This document shows, in pieces, positions 26,961-40,700 of a stretch of 64,000 bases of DNA. Positions within the stretch are counted from its first letter, which is position 1. Each line of letters begins with the position of its first letter. Source of the DNA: Toxotes chatareus (lineage: Eukaryota; Chordata; Actinopteri; Toxotidae); contig CM028893.1 of assembly GCA_016801885.1 (NCBI GenBank), positions 7,143,950-7,207,949 of the forward strand. Reading direction: 5' to 3'. The translations under genes were made by a program, and so were the position numbers. The notes under the pieces are model-generated. The model made no database searches. It had not been told where the DNA came from and saw only the letters and a program-made list of their open reading frames with translations.

Positions 26961-28499
26961 CAGTGAGTCAGTCAGCAGTGACCTCTGAAAAGTAATGACA
27001 ATAAATATATTATCATATACAATGTAATAAAATTAATAATTAAAGGTATTAAGTCACATTAATATCGAATTGCATGGCCCTGACTTTTAATGTGTAGATG
27101 TTGGAAAGCACAGTTTAGTGCAAAAAAGTTGTTTTAGTTAATAAGAAAATGTGCAGATTCCTTTTCTTGTTATGATTATGTATTTATGCATGATAGTTTG
27201 ATGTGGTTATGCTACATCTTTGTGAAGATGCTGTTAGGGTAACTGATTGTCCTGACCATGTGACAGCGTGTCAGGGAAAGAGGCACAGTTGTTATCAGTA
27301 ATACAGACATTGAATCAGATACCTATTTATTTAAAGCAGCGTTACTTGAGTGTTTTAAGTCCTACAGCATGTCTACGCAGGGTGAGAATAAGCTGTAGGT
27401 CGCCTGTGTTTGTTTGCTGTTCTGAGCCCAGTATATAATCACCGTGTTTACTGCATGCATATAAAATGGAAGAAAAAAGCTGAAAAAAAATATGGACTGA
27501 GCAACAGCTACATCAGTAAAGCACAAGCTCGAGCCTTTATGTTGCCTTTATAGTCAGCTGTACTGCCCCCTGTGCAGACAGTCCTTTAATAAATACATCT
27601 GTGGAGCTGGCACTGGCACTTTAGATTTGAATTTGTATGCGTTTATATATTTATGCACTCTATATGTGTGCATATAGAATCCACATAAATATTTATACAT
27701 TAATATGTATCAGTCTATATTGGTACAAATGTCAGTATATCATTTACCAATGATAATGACATACATTACCAGAGAAGATGAATCTCCCTCTGTAGTTGGA
27801 ATCAGAATGTTAAATACATTTCATTTAATATTATTCATGTTTGGCTGTGTATTCTGACCTCACTGGAGGTCACTGGTTTTACATATCTTATTTTCTTCTT
27901 ATTAACTTTAGAAATACATAAGCAATAGATGAGGAGCAGAGACAAACGGGGGAAAAAACAGTCGTGCAGTTGCAGCTAAATTGAACTGTGGTTTTAATTC
28001 TGAGTTACAGCACTGCACGACGTTGTCATTAGGGTGAACAAAATCTGTGTTAAAAAACAAAGCCGCTTCGAAAACATTGCACTTAATCCGTCAAGGGTTC
28101 GCCTGGTGATTCATTGTAGCCGACATCAGTGACAGAAAAACCAGAGCGATGGAAATCTATTCAAATGTGGTGAGGCTCAATTTCCCCTTTCATGAGAGAA
28201 CTGTGTATAATATCTTGGACCCAGACCAGTAGGGGGTAAAATAGCTTCATCAGTCTTTTCAAGTCAAAGTGAGGTGGAGGGAAACAAGTGAAACGCCGAT
28301 GCATAACACTGACATTTTTTAATAGAATTCATTTATAACAAATGGAACTTGTGTCAGCAAAGAACTGATTTTCATACAGACTTCTTTCGCCACCAATGTA
28401 ACCTAAGTAAGAAAATAAAAAGCACTCCTTTCATTCAGAAAAAGAAACATTTTTACGCTTACAACTAATCAGAGGTAATTGTATGATCTTTTTAACAAG

Positions 28500-31400
28500 C
28501 CATTTTTTTTTTTTTTTTTTACAATTTCATTATTTAATTTTTCAGTCTATGCATCCAGACGAGAGATAGATAGAGAGAGCAGAGAACACAACGTTTATTT
28601 CTGTTAATGACACTCCAAGCTTGAATGGCAAAGCCACAAGAACAGATGGTTGTGGGACAGATTTTTCTGAAGTCATCTGCTGGAGTAAGCATGGCATCAG
28701 AATGGATGCTCTTTTTCTCCACAAACTTTTTTTTTTTTTTTTTTTGTCTTTTTCAGGAGTTGATACCTTTTTTGTGTTATTTACATACACACAAAGTGAA
28801 CGTTTAAGGAGATTTTTTTTATAGATGGGTTCAAGTAATATATTATTGGGTTTAGAATCAATAGGGCAGTGCATAGTACAAAGATAGAGAAAGTGCAAAT
28901 CTTCCTACCAGGCCAGCTTTGGCCATTCTGCAATGTTTCACCATGCATACGAGAAAAAAATCAATTTAAAAAAAAGTAGAACTGAGATGAGAAAATAAAC
29001 ATGTTCCGAGACTTGAACATAATGTAACATTAGCCACCATGAGGTTAAATAATAGCACTTTTATATCTCAAAATTATGACAAAAGTAATCAGTTAAGCAG
29101 TCGACAAAAACAAAACACATAGCTGCTTGAGTTAACAAGGGAAAGAAAGCACCTGGAATGCACATCCACAAAGTCATCAAGGAGGGTACAGAGAAGTTAA
29201 AGATGCTGCTTAACACAAAGACTTGAAACATAACAAAACTAAACCCCCGAACTGTTATGTCAAAATAAAGGACAAGACACACCGGATTGTCAGGATAACA
29301 GAACCGATATTTCGTTTGCATTTCTCTATATCTGCTCTCTGTAGTGACACAGATGAAGTCTATAATTCAAACCTAAGGCATGAAGAAGAAACCCTTCGGT
29401 GATGACCTGTGCATTAGGCATTCTTTTTGGCCAAATCAGTTTTTGACTGTGATTTGACAAACCATTTTAAGATCTGACTACACTGTACTTTACTGTTGTA
29501 AAATGTGATCATAGTCACAACAGGTCCAAAGCTCATTAACTTTATGTTGGGCCTTGATGCATGTACTGATGGACTTTTACTCCATCCTGTTTAGTTCTGA
29601 GACCAGTAATCTGTTATCTCGTCCCCAGCTGCATGATAGAAAATTTTAAATAACGTGTATTGTAGCTGTTGTGTAGTCTTGACTGTTTTCTGTAGAGGTC
29701 AGTGATATATATATATATATATATATATATTTATTGATTTATTTATTTATGTATAAAGTGTTTTATTCTAATTCACTCAGCCACAATAAGGCCACTGAAA
29801 ATGAAAAATATGAGCTTTGAAATGTTCTTATTTGCATATATAATCTCATCATGTGACAAATGAATACTAAAGGTAAATAAACTATACAGTTACATTTACA
29901 CTAAATGTCTAGATTACTCAAAGGATACATTAAAATGTTAAATGAAACGTTATTAAAACAGGCATAAATATAAGGCACTCTAAATGCAAAATGAAAAAAA
30001 AAAAGTCATTACCATTGAATACTTGAAAGAACCACAAGAAAGTGATGTCTTTGTACCTTGCCCTATTGTATGGTGCAAGCGGTGAGTGCGGCTGTGTGAA
30101 CCCCTCTGCCTCTAATTACAGACTGTATGAGAGTTTGGGAAAAAAAAAAAAAAAAAAAAGCACCAGTGATGCTTTGACTGGCACCTGACATTCCCACTCC
30201 CACACCTCACTTGCAGGAGGGTGGGGGGAGCAACAATGTCATGTGTGAATAACATATCCACATTAAACCCTATCTAAAAACACACATATTTATTGCACAA
30301 GAAAAGATGCACTGAATCAGAATACAATTTTGTCCTACTGATGTGCATTCCAGTGAAAAATCTCTTCATTTCCCCCATAGCACACAACTCTCAATTTTGG
30401 AAACTTTCATAGACAATCCATATTTCATATACTTTGTACTCATAAATTATGTATTGTAACAATATATTTATAATGTTATATTAATAGTTTAATATATTTA
30501 TTTATTTCACATATATTTGACAATCTGTACTGTATATTTATATATTTATATATCTTATCCAATTCATCAGGTTCTCTCTTATCATCATTCTAACATGGAA
30601 GAACTAAGATAATTGGTAGCAGCAACTTCATACTTTGCTCATCCCTGTTGATTCCACAAAGCCCCAGTTTATCTTATGGGAGTAATTAAGTTACCATGTA
30701 TGTGATCATGGACAAAAACAAACAGAAAAGTCAAGACCAAAAAATAACTCTTGATCAAAGTTAGGTTTTGGTAGTGTGAATTCTGTTCCGTGCACTAAGT
30801 GCAACAAAATGAGGGGGAAAAAAGAAAAATAGAAATGAAAGAACAAATAAGCAAAGAGATTCTCTGCAAAACAGCACGTACGTCAGAACAGTTCTACAGC
30901 TTTAAAAAAAAAAATTAACATTTACGTAAATACATTTTATCACTTTTTTTCCAAGCGATAAATTTATGTAAAAAAAGGAAATTCACACAGTTCAAAAAAA
31001 GCACATCAGCTGTATAATAAAGTACTAAAAAACTAAATCAATAATTTTTATTTCATAGATCATTTTAACTTTACCCTCTCCCAAAATTTAGATGATGAAC
31101 ATTGTGACAGGAAAAGGGGTATTTATTCATTATTACTTTAAGTCTGTCCTGCTGTTGTGGACCAAGCATTCTTCTTTTTCGATGGGTTGTCTGTGTGTAC
31201 TTGATTGTGAAACAGATTTTTTTTTCTTTACAATGTGCATCGAGTTTTTTTCTCCCCGCAATTCTGTGTGCCTCCAATGCCTCTCGTAATAGTTCATAAT
31301 CACTGATGCATTTCTGACGATGTCATTATTGTTCGTTTACTTTTTTGTTGTGTTGGTTTCATTCAGTTATATGAGCCCCACCCCCCCAAAAAATGAATCC

Positions 31401-31680
31401 TTGAAGCAAAAGAAAAGGTAATTCCGTATGATGCTTCAACAGTCAGGATTCCCTCACTTTGTGTCAAGGCGAGGTTTTCTTAGGGTTGGGAAATACTTGG
31501 TCCTCCAGGAATCATCTTTTTCATTTTCTGACAAGTCATGTCGCACATCCAACACTTAATGAGTTGTTAGCAAGGAGTTAAGGAGTACTTTCTCACGCAG
31601 GAATTTATGGCTCAGAAGAGAGGCTCACTGGGTTTTCTTTCCAAAGGGCCCTCTGCTTTTTTCTTCCAATACTGGGTCTT
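28500..31680 (-). other. ptprd: probable ptprd 3' UTR and 3' flank
   Basis: This AT-rich segment follows the stop codon directly on the minus strand and has no coding potential. Several AATAAA-type signals are read on the minus strand, for example at 30294-30289 (followed by a GU-rich TGTGTGTTTTT stretch) and near 28598-28593. A Pumilio-like element TGTAAATA sits at 28785-28778. Which signal ends the transcript cannot be decided without RNA data, so the lower boundary is arbitrary. A 3' UTR of kilobase length would suit a neuronal receptor gene. Confidence 0.5.
29705..29731. repeat. (AT)n microsatellite
   Basis: About 13 AT units followed by TTTAT-type imperfect repeats to about 29755. Probably inside the 3' UTR or its flank. 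Confidence 0.95.
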
Positions 31681-31749
31681 TTACGTTGCATAGTGATCAA
31701 AGCTTCCCAGGTACTCCAAGCCAGCTCTGTAGCAGAACTGGTATTGATC
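31681..31749 (-). CDS. ptprd: ptprd last coding exon: C-terminus of D2
   Basis: Encodes DQYQFCYRAGLEYLGSFDHYAT (shown split: DQYQFCYRAGLEYLG, then SFDHYAT) and the stop TAA, the end shared by all LAR-family phosphatases. The acceptor is TTTCCAG before GAT; the exon starts in phase 0 and continues the QTE of the previous exon into the Q-loop motif QTEDQY. The second residue of the usual AALEYLG is glycine here (AGLEYLG), a small departure from what I recall for the family. Confidence 0.95.
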   Translation of the reverse strand, partial: DQYQFCYRAGLEYLGSFDHYAT

Positions 31750-34700
31750 CTGGAAACAAAGAACAGAAGTATTTAGTATGCACGGCTTCTGCAGGATCTT
31801 GATCCTGAATCTTGTGCGTCATTTTTGGTCCACTGTGCTTTAATCATGACTGTTACTAGTGTAGATACCAGAGCCACATGAAATTTGTTAGCTGTCTTTT
31901 TCATTAAACAGAAACAATTTTTTTGTATTCTTAAGTTATCAAATACCATATTTTTCAAGACCAAAGTGCATTTTCAAAGAATCAGGTCATGTGAGAAAAC
32001 ATGGACCATTCGTTATGAAGAAATGAGATGAAACTGCAGCAGAGAGCAGACAAAACTACTCTAGATTGTCTCAGCTACTAAATTAATAGTGTTTAACAGA
32101 GGCCTGCTTCAGTTAATTTGTTTGGCTCAAGAGGATACTTGGAATCTCATCAGACCTTTCAGGCAGTTGGACTATCAAATTAGTCACATCACCTAAAGTA
32201 GCTTTATTACTACCTCTGAGCAGTTTGTGAGTTGGGTTTTCTTTGACAGTGTAGTGGAAAAGAGGAAAGGGGAGAAAAAAATTGTCTTACCTCTGTCTGC
32301 ACCATAGCTGGTCTCTGTGTCCGTAACATTTTCACTGTCTGAAAGATGTCTACTACGCCCTCATATCTCATTCGTTCCAAGACGATGCTGAGGGTGATGA
32401 AAACTCCAGTTCTACCAACACCCGCGCTGTGCAAGAGAGATCAGCAGGGCAACAAGGTCAATGTTGAGGCCAGAGAAACTAGATAATTATAAAAAACAGT
32501 TTCTTCTAAATCAAAACAGTGTGCTGGCAGGTTAATTTGATGTGTGTATGTGTACACGAGTTGTGTTGTAATTTCTGTTTTCCTTGTGCTGTCGATGGGA
32601 AGTTGGATTTTTAAACATTTGCAGCTCCAGAGATATTTGCATTTAGTTTGATTTAACAGAAATTGCAGCTGATGTGGTTTGGTCACTTACCTACAGTGGA
32701 CTGAGATAGGCCCATCTTGGCCAAACTGCTCTTTTGTTTTATGTACTTGGCCGATGAAATCGATGAAGCCCTCTCCTGATTTTGGCACTCCTTGTTCAGG
32801 CCAGTCTGTGAACTGAAACTGCCTTACTGTCCGTGACTGTCCATCCTGGGAAAACAGGATGGGAAAAGAGGGAAAAAAGTACAAATGGAACATCATTCAG
32901 AAATATGGAAAACTGGCAACAGGAAAAAAAAAATGATGAAGGGAAACTAAGAAGCCAGTCTGAGTTATTTCACAGACAGTCCACCCATGGCAGTTCATTC
33001 CATGATCCTCTCCATCATAATGATTCACACGTTTGAGGCTTTTACAGTGCAAGGCAGCATTCCTGAAAAAATCTGGGAGCACAGGTGCCACAAGTTTGAA
33101 GCATCAGAGAAAATGTTTTGTTATTAGAGATTCCTGTCATTTTACCTGAACGTATTAAACATGGACACTAAAGATGCTAATTCCTTTGATGTGCTACCCT
33201 CGACAGGGTGCTTGGAGAATCGACTTTGAGGGTGTGCATTACTTAAGTGATATTGTATCCCCTTGATAAGGAAAGCAATCCCATTGACGAGACAGTGTAA
33301 CATGCACTACAAAGGGAGCCTGCGCTATTTATCTGTGTAAGCCTTTGATGGAATTAAAAACTCTGGCAGCTTGCTGCTGCCGGCACCACATTTGTTTTTA
33401 CACATTGACATGTATCATAAGTCCTACAAATATATATTTATGCTTATGCTACACTTAAGGCCATAGTTTGGTATAAACAAATGTTTGATACAATGCCAAA
33501 AAAAAAAAAAAAAAAATTGATCTAATAACTACTGCAATGTTAAAATCCAGTCTGTGTTCACCATCCAGCACATTCAAAAAGGTTACATGAAACATGTCTG
33601 CTTACCCTGGCATCAGTCACTTTGAACTCCCTCAGGATGTACTGGGGCATGTTATACTCGGCCATGGGGTCCACCACAAAGTACTGGTATCTGGCCGACC
33701 TTTCTGCTGGCCAGTACTGGTGGCATTTTTCCTGTAGGGAGTGAAAAATAGAATACCACAATGAGCCACAACATTCCCTTCATACACTGGCTTCACTTGT
33801 GTTCCCATGGCCAAATCTGTGTATGGTATTTCATATGAGGCTGTTGTGTAACATGTGGCTCTGTGTTCTGTCACCAGACAGAGGAGGTTAATGTGCCAAA
33901 AACACAATGATTAGAAAATAAATGTGTGCGTACCCTGCCCATTTCTCTGAGCTTGGTGAGCATAACGACGATGGTGGAGTTGTGCTCCCAGAGCATTCTC
34001 CAGAAGTCCTCCGTGGTCTCTGCCAGTGGTCCCTGCGTGGCAATATAGGCTTTCTGTTGCCTATGGGAACGCATGAATCACATGATGAGAAAGGTGTGAT
34101 ACAACTGGCATGGACATATATTTGAACTTGATTAATGCTTTCTTATATGCTGTTCATCTGATATGCAACAGGTGTCAGAGAACTTGAGCACTTACCTGTA
34201 CCCATCAATGAAACTGGCATTGATGTAGTCAGAGCCCTCAACTCCTCGAATGGGTTGAAGACAAACTCGTGTGGACTCGTATGGCATTATGTTAACAAGG
34301 CGGTTCTTGAACTTGTTGCAGGAGAGATTGGCACTGATGAATCGTGATGTATGGGCTTTAGTGTTAGCTAAACGCTGCATAAGAGAAAAGAGAAAAAGAA
34401 TTATCTTTGAGCGTAATGGCACCATGTAAGGAGCAGTGACATTTTGGTGCTTCTTTATTTCCCTGGTGACTGACTGTGTTTGACACTAAAGGTGGATTGT
34501 ACATGATAAAGGTCTGAGTACTATGAACAATCAAATGCCTTGAGAGTGGGGAAGAATCTACACTATAATGGCTCATAGAGTCTTGTCGTTATATAATATT
34601 TCATGTAACCATAAAGTATGGAAATGGCATCAAAGTGATTACTATCACGGCTTGCCCCCCTGCCCAAATAAAAAAAAAAAAATCATGTTATGATGAAAAG

Positions 34701-37700
34701 ACAGGGAAATGGATGCCCAAGAGAGTCTGGAGTGGACAGAAGTGCCATGTAATCTAACCTGCTTATCATCTCTTAGTGGAATCAGCATCCATCACAGAGC
34801 AAGAAAGTAGCTGCGTGACAAGCAAGGCAATACAGCAACACCACAGACTGCAAAGGGCTGAATAAGGCTGGTTGAGCCTCACATTGTAAATGCAGAGTAT
34901 ATTGTTCAAGTCCCTCTGGCAACTGTTTTGTGGTGGGGAAAACCTGTGTTTGGCGTTTTCATGTAAACCGAGACCCCTGTTACCCAAGGAAGGGGAAAAC
35001 AGAAACAGGGAATTTATCCTATGTTGCGCTACATAAGCGAGTCGGCTAAGCGGTAGAGAGAGGAAACCACAGGCCCCATGCTGTCTACTGTGCCTAATGA
35101 TAAGTGGAAAAGAGTTTGGGAGCTGTACTGAGAATGGCCAATCTGTGACATCGGGGTTTGTGTGACTTGGGACACAGAGTGCTAGTGGGATGCCTGTAAA
35201 TTCTTGCTACAAATGGAAAGTTTTTTTTTTTTTTTTAAATAAATAAAGAGTTTGAACCTTGAACTCAAGTTCCATGCCGGTGACATTCTCTCCACCCTCT
35301 ATCTGTGTCAATTTCTGGATGTAGGCGTATAGGTTTCTGGCGGGCACTTCGGTGGTGCCGCAGTTGACGGCCTCCTGGAGCGCGTCATGTATGAAGACGT
35401 ACTGGTCCTCTGTCTGCACCATGTAGTTGCGCTGGGCACGCATTAGCGTTACGTGCCCGTAGATGTCCACAGTCTTCTCGTGCTTGATACGCTCCAGCAT
35501 GGCATCAATCACGATGAAGCAACCTGTGCGTCCCACCCCAGCACTGTAATCAAAAACAAGATCAAGAAGGAAGAATGTTATTGGGTGATATTCTTAGTTG
35601 TAGCTTTTCAAGAATGGTTAGTTCATTATATAATTCACAAGTGTTAGGGAAAAAATACATAGATAGGTTCCTAATCTTGTTTGAGCTTCTGTATTATAAC
35701 CTCTGTAAATCCTGGAATACAGTGTGTCTGACTGTGTTTGATCTCCAGTGACAAAAATGAGGGACAGTCCAATGGACAGAGAGGTGTCTTTTCTAAAGAT
35801 GTACAGGGGTTTGAAGAACTCACTTTCTCCCAGTGATGAGGCAAAAAGGTAAAAAGGTTTTCTGCTGTAGGACGGACCATTTGGCTTGGGGTGTAATTAA
35901 ATCTGAAGTGGCACTGTGTGAAGAAGAGGGCTTGGCAGCCACAGTCTTCAGTGGGCTCACTGCTGGCTTTGCAATCTAGTCTCTCCCCTCTGGACCCCAC
36001 CTGTGCTCTCCAGTCCATCAGGACTAATCACTTACGCAACAGCAACATTTAACCTTTATCTCATTGTTCCGAAAAGTGCCACTACAACAAATGTGGATGC
36101 ACAGTTGCAGTTTCGAGAGTATGATTTTTTGAGGGCTTCGTTAATGTGCTGGGCAACTTTTGAGAAGTGCAGCTGACTTCAATTAATGCCATTAGATTAG
36201 CACAGTGCACCTAAATGGCCTAAGAGCTTTAGAAGAGGCACTGAAAGGCAGGTCTCTTCATTAAGATTCACATCAGCGCATTTTTACATTAGTGAGAAAA
36301 AAAATGCACAAGTGAAAAAGCACTCTGACAAAGAGGGGAGATGTTTTACTGTTTCTCTTTGACCTCTCCTTGCAGGCCAGCTTGAGACATGCTGGAGAAA
36401 TGTAGTCCCATTTTGCAAACTGCTGACAGTTTCAAAATGCTCACCCCCGCACATTACATCTTTTAATAGCACAAGCCTCAGCACAGATGTTTTCTGATGA
36501 CAATTTATTTACCATGGGGTGACAGGGTAGTGTTAAATCTTGTTTGTTAACTCTCCTCCTCCCGCAAAGCACGGCATTGACAAGACTACTCCTTGCACTT
36601 GGCACTCCAAAGTAAATAGGTTATTCAATCCATTAAGCTGACATGCCTACAAGGTGGAAGCCATGGTCTCGTGCCTCCTCGTTCTGATGAAGCATTTGTT
36701 TTTCATTTGCTCTGAGGAACGGAGAGAGGGTTGAGAACGAGAACTCAAGAGGGAGTAAAGTTAGTCCCTTGGGGCCAAGTCTGGTTAATGTGCCATGCTG
36801 CACTGGAACTGTGCTGCGAATGGAATAAAGGCACGTATGGGAGTCATTGGCTTTAAGAAATGATCTGATGATCACTTTCAAAATGGCTGACATTGGCTGA
36901 ATGAAACTGAACTCTTTTTCTTCTTCTTCTATTTTTTATTTTTTTTTACAAAACTCTTCACAGCTCTAGGTTCAATTACAAAATGTGCATGTGAGTGAAA
37001 GAGAGAATCAGGCTGCAAAGAAATGTGAAAGTGCCTTGGGGATATTTGAAGAATGAATCACTTCCAGGTCTGAGAACACCTCAGCCCTTGAGCGGGGGAT
37101 ACGGAAAGTAGAAGAGATTTCTCCCTTTACCCCAGCTGCTTCCAATCTGAAAACATTTTACAGTCCGGACCTGAATGTGGGAGAGTGATGGCCTGTGAGA
37201 GAGTAAGTGACAGGGTGACAGCACTGAGCTAGAGAGACGGAGACAGAGGAAGATGAGGAATGGGAGAGAGAGAGGTGACAAGAAGGGAGGTAGAGTTGCG
37301 TGGAGAGAGATTCTGCAAGTTATCTTGAAGTTGTGTAGCTCAAGTTACTTTTCTAAAAGACTGAGATCCGTGAATGTAGATTAGCCACAATTGTTCCTAA
37401 ATGTAAGACTAGAAAATCCTTAAAATGCGTAATATTCCTTTATCAACAAGTGATGATGTGTGTGGTGGTGTGAGCCGCCGGTACATTTGGCAGTTGAAGG
37501 GGGAGCTGGCGGACAGACTGCACTAATGACCTGACACTGCCTTTTCAGCCAGTCGAGACCAGCTGCTTTGGACATCGACACATATTAACTGTCAGACTAA
37601 TATGCTTTCCAGCAGTTTAGGGAATAGGAGCTGGGAGAAAAAGTGCAGTGTAAAATACAGCTGCAGTGAGTCGCGAGAAGATAAAGCATGAGCAGCAGTG

Positions 37701-40700
37701 AAAGCAATTACATATGTATTGTTACCAAATCTCTTGCTGTCAGTTAACCTGTCACCATTTCCCTACTCTGCTTATTGAACACACAAACTCAGACTTACCA
37801 GGACCTCAGCATGGCTGCTAATGGAGTTAATAACGATTTTAGTCTTTTGCGTGGATGAGGACTTTTCAAAATGTGGGACATGAACCCAACATGTGAAAGT
37901 TGGAGGTGTGGAATTTTATTTTCAAACACGCTTTGCCCACTGAGTGGACTCTGTAGGTTTATCCACTTTGCAAACCACTGAAGAGTGTTCTCTGCTGCTT
38001 TTTGTCCGTTTTGACATGGCGACAACAGTAGGAATGTTTGCCTTGCATGTAACCATGCCATGTTGAAAGGGAGGTGGAGCTTTGTGGCAGTGCTCTTGAG
38101 CTGTCCCTTTCCTTCCCTGTATTTGAATCAACACTGTTGTTTGACCTCTTTACAGCTTGATGAAAATGAGGAGGCCGTGTTTAATTTTTCCATCAGCCAC
38201 GTAACGTGTGCCCTCATGGCACTAAACCCTCTGTCCAGTTAGTATTTTGTGGTGTGTGAGGTCTTTGATGGTGATAACGGGGCAGCAGCATTATGCCGTA
38301 AAGCAGAGAAAAAAAAAAGCTAGATTGTCAGTTGAAACTGTGGGGTGTTCTATCAAAAGTTTGTCTTTCCGACTCACTGGAAGGGGCAGTGATCTCCATG
38401 ACATTCAATCATGTCCTTTTGACCTCTTCTGTGACCTCACAATGCCTGTGTAGCCCTTTCTTTGGAAGAGCAAAACAGTGCCTGACCTGTGGGTTAGTGA
38501 AAACAGCGGGAAGTAGGAAAGCAAGAAACGTTCTATAATGTCCCTGAGAGGCAGATTTCAGGAAATGTACTGTGATCTCACCTCGTGAGAGGAGCTCTTC
38601 AGTGGAAGCATAAACCCATAAACATGTGCAACACAGAATGCTCACAGACTGTACTCTTAGCTTTCTGGCACTTTGCGAGAGCTTGTCTGCCTTACAAGGA
38701 AAACTGTGTCACTGATGCAAGGAAAAGAAAGAATGACTCATTTGGCAAGTTGGGGCAATTTTAGTTTGTACTACCACAAATAAAATCCAAAACTCATCTT
38801 ATACCTCTGGCTGGGCTGATGCTATAAAAATCTCATACAGTAACCTGAGATGAACAAGTGACACTTAATATGTAAAGCTTAAATCTGAGTAAGAGATGGT
38901 TCACCTCTATTGTTATGGACTTCCCGTGATGTGTGACACACACAAGTGATCCATGGGTAATTTTGCAATAGGTTGAGTCCCTTGTTGTTTTATGAGACAG
39001 ATTTAGTTTACAGATACCCGTCAGATGTTCATTTTACAGTGGAAAAATCTCTGTTTTGTGGTGTCTGTGTGGCGTAAGCAGATAAAATGAGGTGTGGTTA
39101 TATCTAAGGATCTGGCTGTCCCATGTTAGTCGGGAGATAATGACAAGTATGATAAATTAACAAGTTTCTAATTAGTGACTTACAGAGAATGGGAATCATG
39201 TACAGTTTATTTCGAACAGTTCTAACTATAAACTTATGAGCCACCATGGAAAAAAAAAAAAAAAAAAAAAATTCACAGCCCTTAATTGCTTATTTTCATG
39301 TCTTTATGGTCTTTACATAAGGCGTGGTATGTGTGTGGCAAGCAATTTTTGGTGCACCAACTAATTAATCAATCACTCAAGAGACTGTACCATGCTGTTA
39401 ATTATGGGCAGCAAGTCTGCTTTTATTTAAGCCTTTCTGCATATCCATAAACAGCTTCAGCAAAATAGAAATCTGTGTTTATTTCTACAGCACAAAATAT
39501 CTTTGTCTATGAAATATTTTTGCTTCTTGCTTAACAACTTAGCACTCAGAATATTATTTTATAAATAAGTAAATATACAAGATGGCTCTATTTAAAATTG
39601 TGGTCAAACATGAAGTGAGGAAATGCCTCTTAAAGGATTTGGAGCTTGGAAATGACTGCATCTGATAGGGAGCCAGAGGAATTAAAACCTCCCATCTGCA
39701 GAGTGACATTAATTCCTGCATTCTGCTTCATTGTAAAAGTCAGGATTTTCAATTTGAAGCGATTCGGCAACTAGCTCTAATTAACTTCAGCATGTGGTAA
39801 TTCTAATTCTCCAGTAATCCCCCTTCCCTTTTTGTCACTTTCTGACACAAGTTTGTATCTGTTACACTCACACTCACTATCGCTTCTTCGTTTTTGCTGT
39901 CTTTTTTTTTTTTTTTTCACACTTTCAGTTGGTTTCTCTGTGCAGAGCCTCCGATGACTTCCTTGAGCTGAGAGGAGCGAGTAGTCTGTCTTATATCTTT
40001 GTGCCTCTCTGTTGGGAGTCTGGCCACTTATGTGGCTGAGGGAAGTGAAGTTGGCTTGAAAGTGAAAGTTATTTGTTTCAGATGCAATAACCCAAGGGAA
40101 AAGCCAAGGACTTGTGGGCTGCTGATGTGCGACATGTTAGTGGTGTAGCAAGGAAGACAACAGGTCTCGTGTGTGTTTATGTGTCAGTGTGTGGGAGGAG
40201 ATGTTTAAGTTTGCTGAGGGCAGTGACACTAGTACTCTTTGTTTTGTGATGTGGAAAACACCTTCAGGTTTAAAGTGCCTTTTGTGAAAGCTAGTGGGCT
40301 GATTTGTTTGGCTACACTGGGCCATAGTTTACTTCCTATGTAGTACTCTCCTTTAGCCAATATTTCTTCTTCTGGTTCATCTTCTGTCTCTCTCGAAAAT
40401 CTTTATTATTAATACACAGACAACTCAGAAATAAACCCCTAAATAACCATGACTCTTGTTTTTTTTCATATGTATTCATATATTCATTACAGCAAATGGA
40501 GAGGAAAGAAATCAATTTCATGCTCCAGGATGTTTTTGTGAAACCATGTTGATTCTTACCTGCAGTGTACCACCATGGGCCCCGCATCTGGAGGATTGCA
40601 AGCTTTCACCCGTCTCAGGAAGGCCAGGAATGGAGTGGGGTGCTCTGGTACCCCGTGGTCCGGCCAGGCTGTGAACTGGAACTGCCTCACTTCTCTCTTC

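Larger units (their letters stand above)
18421..28500. other. intergenic, no gene recognised
   Basis: About 10 kb with no supportable gene. It holds a CA repeat (19800-19818), a GA-rich tract near 20175-20205, A or T runs near 21400, 21680 and 22640, the A25 run at 26778-26802 and a short TGACA tandem repeat at 26936-26960. The longest open frame, at 24371-24766 (minus), overlaps another on the plus strand and matches nothing I know. Confidence 0.55.
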
